Source of the DNA: Bacteroidota bacterium
Lineage (GTDB): Bacteria > Bacteroidota > Bacteroidia > B-17B0 > Aurantibacillaceae
Length of the DNA stretch: 39,932 nt
Direction: 5' to 3'
NCBI GenBank assembly: GCA_013288015.1
Contig: JABDCR010000023.1
Span: forward strand, 1 to 39,932
In this document: positions 33,395 to 39,932 of the stretch, piece by piece
Position numbering within the stretch: the stretch's first letter is position 1
Layout: every line of letters starts with the position of its first letter
Made by a program: the position numbers and the translations under genes
Notes under the pieces: generated by a model
Database searches by the model: none
Seen by the model: the letters and a program-made list of their open reading frames with translations, nothing else
Told to the model about the DNA's origin: nothing

Positions 33395-33877
33395 TTAAAT
33401 ACTAATGGCCATTATTTCAAACGGAATAACACCCGCTGGTACAGTAACATCAACTTTATCGCCCACTTTTTTACCCATTAAACCTTTACCAATTGGCGAA
33501 TCGACCGAAATTTTACCTTCTTTTAAGTTTGCCTCACTTTGTGTAACCAAAGTATACTCTACCACTTGGTTTGTTTTAGTGTTTTTAATTTTCACTTTTG
33601 TTAATATAGAAACTTTAGAGGCATCTAATGAACTCGCATCTCTTAAACGTGCGTTAGATAACGTATCTTCTAATTTAGCTATACGAGCCTCTAACATCCC
33701 CTGCGCTTCTCTGGCAGCATCATATTCTGCATTCTCACTTAAATCACCTTTATCGCGTGCCTCAGCTATTTGTTTGGTAACACTGGCACGTTCTTTAGTC
33801 TTCAAAAAATGAAGTTCTTCTTTAAGTTTTTTTAATCCTTCTTCTGTAAAGTAGGATATGTTTTGTGATTGAGACAT
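33395..33877 (-). CDS. greA: Transcription elongation factor GreA
   Basis: Rescues backtracked RNA polymerase by stimulating transcript cleavage. From the ATG at 33877 it has 160 residues, the normal length. The N-terminal coiled coil bears the acidic tip DKGDLSENAEYDAA (about residues 42-55), and the C-terminal FKBP-like domain has SPIGKGLMGKKVGD. The frame can extend 18 codons upstream, but this extension crosses a GC-rich hairpin and begins at a promoter, so it is not translated. Transcription is likely from 33931-33962, with a leader holding the hairpin. Confidence 0.95.
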   Translation of the reverse strand: MSQSQNISYFTEEGLKKLKEELHFLKTKERASVTKQIAEARDKGDLSENAEYDAAREAQGMLEARIAKLEDTLSNARLRDASSLDASKVSILTKVKIKNTKTNQVVEYTLVTQSEANLKEGKISVDSPIGKGLMGKKVGDKVDVTVPAGVIPFEIMAISI

Positions 33878-33901
33878 GTTGTATCTTTTTAAATATAGAA
33901 A

Positions 33902-33920
33902 CCCGCCATTTTGGGGCGGG
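33902..33920 (-). terminator. GC-rich hairpin: terminator of the PorV-like operon or greA leader element
   Basis: On the minus strand CCCGCC (33920-33915) pairs with GGCGGG (33907-33902) around a seven-base loop, followed by TTTCTATATTT. It could end the upstream operon, but the greA promoter lies before it, so greA transcripts would also pass through it. Confidence 0.65.
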
Positions 33921-33930
33921 CTCTGTAGCA

Positions 33931-33962
33931 CAAATTTACTAAATAATTGCTTGGTTTACAAA
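33931..33962 (-). promoter_or_regulatory. Promoter of greA-HIT
   Basis: Minus strand TTTG (33962-33959), 20 bases, TAAATTTG (33938-33931). The -33 element overlaps the last codons of the PorV-like gene. It predicts a leader of about 50 bases. Confidence 0.6.
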
Positions 33963-35056
33963 TTTACTCTAAAACCAAATGTATTTACACCTGAAAATGA
34001 AGTTGTAAAGCGGTACGAATAATCTACTCCGAAAGAAGATTTTTTATCTTTTCCAAAAGGTATTTGGAAAGTTGCACCTGCACTAGGTCCAGTAAATACC
34101 GAAACAGATGTTGATGTACCTATATTTTTTTCATAAGTATAACCACCACGTAATCTGATAATTTTTCTAATTCCTAACTCTAAACCAAGGCTATATTGGT
34201 CGTTTGTAAAGGAGTTAGAAGTAAAGTTTCCGGCAACAGTTAGTCTGTAATCTTTTTTCAATCCAGAAGAATCTTTGGTTAAATAAAAATCATATGCCAA
34301 ACCAATGTTTAAAAGAGAAGGTAACTCAAACGACGCTGATTTATTTTCAAAAGAAGCAGTATATCCATTTACTGAATTATTATATTGACTTCCATTTAAG
34401 ATATTTGCATCAAAAGCTAAACCATCGCCATTATAAGTCATTTTTGGCCCTACGTTACGTAAAGCTATGCCAAAATGTACTTGATCGTACTTACCAGTAT
34501 GATACTGAACACCTGCATCAACTGCAACTCCTGTTGCATGAACGTTAGCTATCTGTTCCTGAATTACACGAATAGTTGCTCCACCATAAATGTTATCAGA
34601 AAAACCTTTTGCATAAGATAACCCAATATTAATAAATGAAGGATTAAAAGTTCCTAAACCACCTTCAGGGTTATCTGTAGTTGTAATAGGAATACTTCCT
34701 GCACTTAAAGACATTACATTTAATCCAATGCACCCAGTTTCTCCAACATGTTGCGAAAAACCAAAGTTATTTATGTTTATTCCTGAACCACCTAACCAAT
34801 TAGTATGGCTAAAAACAACCTCGGTTTTACGTGTAAATGCCATACCAGCAATGTTAGAAAACATAGATTCTAAACCACGCACGCATGAAGTATTTGAGTT
34901 ACCCCAACCACTTGAACTGGCATAAGGGTTTATCAATAACTCTTGCGCACCGGCAGAACCACCCCTATCGGGGTTACCTGCATATGAACTTACCGGAACT
35001 ACAGCTACCGCAGCTAGTAAGGTGCCCGATATTATTTGTTTTAACTTTATATTCAT
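33956..35056 (-). CDS. PorV/PorQ-family outer-membrane protein (type IX secretion-linked)
   Basis: A 366-residue FadL-like beta-barrel with a signal peptide (about residues 1-26, ending SSYA). The mature start (GGSAGAQELLINPYASS ... ESMFSNIAGMAFTRKTEV) has the AGAQ-x-LLINP and N-x-AGMA elements typical of the PorV/PorQ family, and the barrel strands end NTFGFRVNL. Members carry T9SS substrates from the translocon to the attachment complex or help in signal removal. It starts 21 bases after the stop of the 1551-residue protein and closes that operon, which suggests that it handles that particular cargo. Whether it is the main PorV of the cell or a paralogue cannot be decided here. Confidence 0.78.
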   Translation of the reverse strand: MNIKLKQIISGTLLAAVAVVPVSSYAGNPDRGGSAGAQELLINPYASSSGWGNSNTSCVRGLESMFSNIAGMAFTRKTEVVFSHTNWLGGSGININNFGFSQHVGETGCIGLNVMSLSAGSIPITTTDNPEGGLGTFNPSFINIGLSYAKGFSDNIYGGATIRVIQEQIANVHATGVAVDAGVQYHTGKYDQVHFGIALRNVGPKMTYNGDGLAFDANILNGSQYNNSVNGYTASFENKSASFELPSLLNIGLAYDFYLTKDSSGLKKDYRLTVAGNFTSNSFTNDQYSLGLELGIRKIIRLRGGYTYEKNIGTSTSVSVFTGPSAGATFQIPFGKDKKSSFGVDYSYRFTTSFSGVNTFGFRVNL

Positions 35057-35077
35057 AATTTCTTAATTAATTAAATC

Positions 35078-38000
35078 CTAATAAGATTGTAAATCGTAAG
35101 GTCGCATAATACCGTACCACTTAATAATCCTTTCACCAATACCGGGTGCATTTATATGAATGACATATAAACCACTCGCAATTTGTATATTGGCTGTATT
35201 ATGCAAGTCCCAAGTTGTATAAGTATCACTATTGTCTTTTTCAAGTGTCCTTATTAAAGTACCAGATAGTGTGTATATTGTTATAGTACACTTAACGGGT
35301 AAATTAATAATTTTTACTTTTAAATCAATCCGTGTTTGCTCATATGCACTGTGCGCATAATATGGATTAGGAACAATATTAATTAGGGCTAAACCAGCTT
35401 GTGCTGTACCTGCTTGATAAGTACTAGAAACTAAATCATTTGTACTAAATGTGTACATAGGGAAGTTACCATTTTGTGGACTACTAAGTACATCGCTAGG
35501 TGCATTTACTGCCAAATTACTATTTAATGGAGTCATAGAGTAGGTTCCAAATGATACTAAGGATACATTACTTGATGCCGCCGTTGTTGTAGCAACAGAG
35601 AAACTTGTATTTGCAGAAGAAGTAACTGTAGATAAAGCATATCTAAAAGGTTTTTGTACTCTTATTTTTACTTTAGCATCTCCAGGTATATTATGTGGGT
35701 CTTTTATGTTGGTTGATGACAAAGGCATACTGCACCACATAATATCTTTAAATAATTCAGCTAATACAGCCCATTTATTCTTTTTAGTTGCCAAATTTGG
35801 ATAAGAGCTATACTTGGTAGGTAGAAAAGATAACCCTTTAAGCATTTGATAAGCAGTTTGTCCAGCATCATAACGACCTACATCGGCAGGTAAAGTATTT
35901 GGTGTAGGTAAGTTTGGAAAACTAAAAACACCATCAGCATTATGTCCTAAAATATAAACATAATGTTTACCTCCGTAAACTGCATTGTTATTAGCATCTA
36001 CTATAGTACTTGTAGGGTTCCAAACCATATCATTACCATTATTATGAATAGAATCTGCAGAGTTTTCAGAGAAAATAATATTTAAACGCTCTCCGGTTTC
36101 TATATTAATAGCGTAGCCAGGGAACCAACCCATACTGCTATCAGCAGTTAATAAACCATCTGTAGAATTAAACGCAGGACTACTACTATTATTTCCGTTT
36201 TTATCTACCGATTTAGCTTTTCTTAATTGCCATTTATATGGTAATCCAGTAGTTAAATCTTTATTTACATTCATGTCAATAACTGGGCAACGAGTCCATT
36301 TACTATCGTCGCTTGTAAAAACCACATCAACACTACTTAATAAACGTGTATCTGCAATAGGCTCCATTTTAGAAAGGACACTATTTGCCGTTAAATCTGT
36401 AGACCAAAAACTTGGATACTGATTCACAGTATTGTTAAGCATTCTAAAAGGAGTCCAAGTACCTCCTACAACGCTTTCCCATACCTGACCCGGGTCTGCA
36501 AAATCCCTACTCGTTTTAGTTCCAGAAGTATTTAGGCCAAATATATCTTGAGGATTATATGCTGCATTATTACCTGCCAATATCCAATCTTGAGTTGAGC
36601 TTCCGTCTATATCAACAACACCGCTTAACCAACCACTACCTGCAAACTGTATGGAAGATTCCAACAAATCTCCTGGCACAGTAGAACCAACGTAAGAACT
36701 AGTAGAAGTAGTTCCAGTAGTAGTAGTAATTAATTTAGCTGTCATTTGAGGGTCTGGTGCTTGTCTAATTGTTACTGAAAAACCTAACGATTCATTATTT
36801 AGGCCTGTAATAATTTTTTCTTGAGCTACGCTTAAACCTTCGTCAGATAACCATGTTTTGGTAACTTTATTTCCATTAATATCAGTATAAGTACCTGTCA
36901 TAAACCATTTTATCTGCGGTATATTTCTAAGCCTTCCTGTATCAAGAGTTGTAGGGCCAGCTGTAGGAGGGTTTCCGTTATAAGACCAAATAACCGTACT
37001 ACCCGAAGCTTGCGATGTAGCTGTAACCATTTTAACTGTAAAATCTCCCTTAACAACACGCAATGGATCGACAACTTTTACATTTATAGGCGACCTATTT
37101 GCTACATAAGTTAGCTTTTGTGATCTTTGCACAGGACTATTTAATATGTCGCTTATGGTTTGATCTGTAAAATCAAGTGCATTACCACCATTACCCTGCC
37201 CTTCTATACGGGTAACCTGCGGACCATTGCCGTAACTTGAATTCATAATTGTTCCATTGGCTTCAACAGATGGATTATGTGGAATACCGGTAACCGCTTT
37301 TATATTATTTCTTCCTTGAAAATATGGTTTCTTTTGCCCATTATAATCTCCTGTAGCAGGGTTAGTTGTTGAAGAAATAATAATAGCAGAATCTCCATGA
37401 GGATTAGCTACAGTAGTATGAGTTGTTGCAACAAGAGATGGGGTGTTTACAGTTACTGGAGGAGTATTAGGTGCATAAGTTAAATAATTATTATAAGCAT
37501 ATGCTACTGCCATAAAATAGTAGTTTTTAAAATTAATTAAGCGTTTATCAGAACTTGCAAATAAATCTTGAGTAACACTAAATGAATTCTGTATGCCTGC
37601 ATCGGCACCCGTAACCATTATTTGAGGAACATCTTGCCCTATAGCAGGATCTTGAATAAAATTAATTAATTGACCAACCCCGTTTTTAATATCGCATTGA
37701 AATACTAAACGAGCCAGGTTAGCATTAGTTAAATCCGTTACAGATACTGTTCCATCTAACAATTGAAAAACCTTATACCCTTCAAATCTATATACATTAT
37801 CAACAGGCGTAGGACATGTGCCACATGAAATACTTGGATCAAAATCTGCATAACGCTTGCCCTCATAGTTATTACTTGTGTAAGGGTTATTGGTTAAAGT
37901 AATTAATAATTGCTGATTTAATTCTTGTATAGTTAAATCCGGTGCATCAGGTCCATCTAATACTTTAAAGCAATTATCAAATAAAGATTGAGCTTTATCA

Positions 38001-39733
38001 TCTGCAGCAATCATTATTGGAATTGGTTCTAAATTGTTATTAGAGTTTGAGCGCGCAAAAGGCAAACCAAAAGTTACATAATTTACAGCTCCAGGTAATA
38101 AAGTAAATTTACCCGCAGATTGCATAAAACGTCTATCTCCCGGAGCGTTTCCTGCTTCAGCTTCTGTCCATCCGGTTGGTCCGGCAGCTGGGGCAGCAAC
38201 AGGAGTATTTGGCGAACTACCAGCTCCGTACCCGTTAGGTTTATAACCTAAGCCCCAACCAAGTGGATCGCTTATACCCGGATAAAGAAACTTACAAGCT
38301 ACACCGCTAGCATTTAATCCTTGATTAAGATAGTTCATAGGTGTTCCATCTTCCCATTTACCCGACATTAAGTTGTAATATGCTGTATATCCAATAGGGT
38401 TACCATTTTTCTGAGATCCAGAGTTGTTATAATAAGTAAACCTAGACATGATACACTGTTCTGGCAACACATTATCCATTATAGGAGGACCACAAGTACT
38501 GCAAATATTACCATTAGCATCAAGCTGATACGAGCAATCTACACAACCATCACGGTCATTATCAATGCTATCTCCTACGTTGGCATAAGGTCCTTGAAAG
38601 AAATCGCAACCGATGGCAGGTAATTTATCATGATATCCTGTTTGTCCGCCCACATCATCGTCATAATTATCTCCATTATATTGGTAACCTAAACCACGAC
38701 CAACATCACAACCAACATAATCATCTTGATAGTTACCCAAATCACAATCGTCCCAAACAGTAAAATAAGTAGAATCTACTTTATTAGTACTCCAGTTAAT
38801 AATTTCATAATTGTAAAAGGTCATATCATTTAACTGATCGCTGGTAGAAAACTCAAATGCCTGACCACGTATTTCAACTCCAATACTATTTATGCTTCCT
38901 GTTTCAGTATGTTTATTTCCATTGTCATTAAACACAAAGAATAAAGTTTGGTCGCCAAATAAATATCTAACACATTTTCCTCTGCCAATATTGTGGCTTG
39001 GAACTATATATGCAGGATAATCTCCATTAGAATAATTATATATACCATCTGAGTTTACATCATAATATGGTGCCAAATAATTCATAGGATATGTTGTTCC
39101 ATTTAAACCCGCTAAAAGAGGGCTACTTGTAGTTCCGTTAGGTATATTTACATTAGTACCAGGATAATCGGGATTACCGGGGTAGTCTTTAATCCATGTT
39201 GGAGTGTTTGGATCTGCAGCACCATATTGTAACCAGTACGCATAAAAATTGTTTACATCATTTCTGTTAAAAACCCATACTTTATCATAAGCTTGACAGG
39301 TTTGTACACTAACACTTAAATCGGTAGGATTTAAAGGTCCAGGCCAAAAATCTATACCATTTTGACGATAGGTCATGGCAGCTACACGTATCTGATTATT
39401 AACATAGCCTCCAAACCATAGAGATCCGGCAAACTGAGCGTACGAGTTGCTTCCTTTTGGTATTTCGTATTTAGCAATAGAAGCAGAAAAATCCCACCAC
39501 ATATCACCATCCGTTAAAATACGTGTACGTACGTTATTTAGTTGGATTTCTTGCTGAGTAGAGCCAGCCGTACAGGAACCCGCCATAACCGAATTATTAC
39601 TGTTATTGCGGTGTCCTCCACCAGTACCGCCAATATTTTCTCTGGCAGAGATAGTAACACTAAAACCCAGCGTAAATAAAAACATAGTTGTTTTTATTTT
39701 TTTACCGATTGAATTAAACATTGAATTTTCCAT
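35078..39733 (-). CDS. 1551-residue exported protein with atypical C-terminal domain
   Basis: A very large envelope or secreted protein. A signal-like segment covers about residues 12-30 (TTMFLFTLGFSVTISA). Residues 30-430 include Trp-rich DGDMWWDFSASIAKYE and two calcium-site-like acidic loops, DVNSDGIYNYSNGD (about 224-237) and DNDRDGCVDC (about 391-400), the second joined to a Cys cluster ending CSTCG. A Thr/Ser linker lies near 1004-1020. The last 100 residues form a sorting-domain-like unit (NIVPNPYYA, ITIYTLSGTLIRTL, IASGLYVIHI) but continue past the usual end with GERIIKWYGIMRPYDLQSY. I recall similar proteins in Bacteroidota but know no function. It sits between a TonB-dependent receptor and a PorV-like gene on one transcript. 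Confidence 0.8.
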   Translation of the reverse strand: MENSMFNSIGKKIKTTMFLFTLGFSVTISARENIGGTGGGHRNNSNNSVMAGSCTAGSTQQEIQLNNVRTRILTDGDMWWDFSASIAKYEIPKGSNSYAQFAGSLWFGGYVNNQIRVAAMTYRQNGIDFWPGPLNPTDLSVSVQTCQAYDKVWVFNRNDVNNFYAYWLQYGAADPNTPTWIKDYPGNPDYPGTNVNIPNGTTSSPLLAGLNGTTYPMNYLAPYYDVNSDGIYNYSNGDYPAYIVPSHNIGRGKCVRYLFGDQTLFFVFNDNGNKHTETGSINSIGVEIRGQAFEFSTSDQLNDMTFYNYEIINWSTNKVDSTYFTVWDDCDLGNYQDDYVGCDVGRGLGYQYNGDNYDDDVGGQTGYHDKLPAIGCDFFQGPYANVGDSIDNDRDGCVDCSYQLDANGNICSTCGPPIMDNVLPEQCIMSRFTYYNNSGSQKNGNPIGYTAYYNLMSGKWEDGTPMNYLNQGLNASGVACKFLYPGISDPLGWGLGYKPNGYGAGSSPNTPVAAPAAGPTGWTEAEAGNAPGDRRFMQSAGKFTLLPGAVNYVTFGLPFARSNSNNNLEPIPIMIAADDKAQSLFDNCFKVLDGPDAPDLTIQELNQQLLITLTNNPYTSNNYEGKRYADFDPSISCGTCPTPVDNVYRFEGYKVFQLLDGTVSVTDLTNANLARLVFQCDIKNGVGQLINFIQDPAIGQDVPQIMVTGADAGIQNSFSVTQDLFASSDKRLINFKNYYFMAVAYAYNNYLTYAPNTPPVTVNTPSLVATTHTTVANPHGDSAIIISSTTNPATGDYNGQKKPYFQGRNNIKAVTGIPHNPSVEANGTIMNSSYGNGPQVTRIEGQGNGGNALDFTDQTISDILNSPVQRSQKLTYVANRSPINVKVVDPLRVVKGDFTVKMVTATSQASGSTVIWSYNGNPPTAGPTTLDTGRLRNIPQIKWFMTGTYTDINGNKVTKTWLSDEGLSVAQEKIITGLNNESLGFSVTIRQAPDPQMTAKLITTTTGTTSTSSYVGSTVPGDLLESSIQFAGSGWLSGVVDIDGSSTQDWILAGNNAAYNPQDIFGLNTSGTKTSRDFADPGQVWESVVGGTWTPFRMLNNTVNQYPSFWSTDLTANSVLSKMEPIADTRLLSSVDVVFTSDDSKWTRCPVIDMNVNKDLTTGLPYKWQLRKAKSVDKNGNNSSSPAFNSTDGLLTADSSMGWFPGYAINIETGERLNIIFSENSADSIHNNGNDMVWNPTSTIVDANNNAVYGGKHYVYILGHNADGVFSFPNLPTPNTLPADVGRYDAGQTAYQMLKGLSFLPTKYSSYPNLATKKNKWAVLAELFKDIMWCSMPLSSTNIKDPHNIPGDAKVKIRVQKPFRYALSTVTSSANTSFSVATTTAASSNVSLVSFGTYSMTPLNSNLAVNAPSDVLSSPQNGNFPMYTFSTNDLVSSTYQAGTAQAGLALINIVPNPYYAHSAYEQTRIDLKVKIINLPVKCTITIYTLSGTLIRTLEKDNSDTYTTWDLHNTANIQIASGLYVIHINAPGIGERIIKWYGIMRPYDLQSY

Positions 39734-39751
39734 AGCTAATATTTTTATAAA

Positions 39752-39932
39752 TTAAAAATCAAATTGTAAACCTATACGTATTTGACGAGGTGTGCTATAA
39801 TAACGTCCGTCAGCTAACTTAGCATTGTATAAAGTGGTAAAACCTTGTCCGTAAGCTGCACTTTGTGCGTATTTACCATTTATTTCGTTTACACCAAAAG
39901 CAGATGCTAAATATCCATCATCTTTAGGGCTA
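39752..39932 (-). CDS. TonB-dependent receptor, C-terminal fragment (5' part beyond the window)
   Basis: The last 59 residues before the stop at 39752-39754, read from the window edge. The end ADGRYYSTPRQIRIGLQFDF is the classic final strand of Bacteroidota TonB-dependent receptors, with a C-terminal Phe and the TPRQIRIG-LQF pattern. An outer-membrane transporter of siderophores, glycans or another ligand is expected; the ligand is unknown from this piece. The next gene starts 18 bases downstream, so it is the upstream member of the operon with the 1551-residue protein and the PorV-like gene. Confidence 0.85.
   Translation of the reverse strand, partial: SPKDDGYLASAFGVNEINGKYAQSAAYGQGFTTLYNAKLADGRYYSTPRQIRIGLQFDF

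Noticed and set aside
33405..33812. Plus-strand frame of 135 codons across greA
   Set aside because: It is antisense to GreA, whose coiled coil and FKBP-like domain are unmistakable.
1..39932. Mobile element, prophage, CRISPR or defence island
   Set aside because: No transposase, integrase, direct-repeat array, phage gene, nuclease-helicase set or tRNA attachment site was seen, and gene content is housekeeping and envelope.

Overview
The window is about 40 kb of an AT-rich chromosome from a member of the Bacteroidota, probably class Bacteroidia; I cannot place it further. Several things point there: a secreted protein with a type A type IX secretion (T9SS) sorting domain, a PorV/PorQ-type outer-membrane protein, a TonB-dependent receptor with a typical C-terminus, a NusB of about 310 residues, the greA-HIT gene pair, and many start regions with the Bacteroidota promoter (-7 TAnnTTTG, sometimes -33 TTTG) and no Shine-Dalgarno sequence. 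Genes are densely packed, no gap exceeds about 150 bases, and I see no rRNA, tRNA, CRISPR array, transposase or phage gene. It reads as core chromosome with a cell-envelope emphasis.

Layout. 1-6.6 kb: the end of carB (no allosteric domain), an EptA-like phosphoethanolamine transferase, an Omp85-type barrel gene with ldcA (muropeptide recycling), and a crotonase. 6.7-12.7 kb: a T9SS-exported protein with Asp-box and Ig-like repeats, a FemAB/GNAT-like transferase, an ABC exporter, and an OmpA-domain protein. 12.8-20 kb: yidD with a small membrane protein, then divergently a sigma-54-type response regulator lacking a DNA-binding domain, co-transcribed with a seven-haem TPR lipoprotein; then a glycosyltransferase, leucine dehydrogenase and nusB. 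20.1-23.6 kb: a tight four-gene unit (Nudix, DUF4293-like, 3-hydroxyanthranilate dioxygenase, PgpH-like HD phosphodiesterase). 23.6-29 kb: a TMTC-like membrane glycosyltransferase with TPRs, MlaE-MlaF lipid-transport genes, purQ with a DUF6427-like gene, and a small membrane protein followed by tandem terminators. 29-33.9 kb: an OppA-like lipoprotein, tilS, lspA, and greA-HIT.

33.9-39.9 kb: the most interesting part. A minus-strand operon runs from the window edge: the last 59 residues of a TonB-dependent receptor, a 1551-residue exported protein with an unusual C-terminal domain, and a PorV/PorQ-like barrel. This looks like a dedicated T9SS cargo-plus-shuttle locus and is the best candidate here for an incompletely described system.

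The envelope genes fit together: lspA processes lipoproteins such as the cytochrome and the OppA-like protein; MlaEF moves lipids; EptA-like, FemAB-like, GT4 and TMTC-like enzymes decorate lipids, wall or glycoproteins; PorV-like and TonB-linked proteins serve export and uptake. All function calls rest on motif reading; no database search was run.
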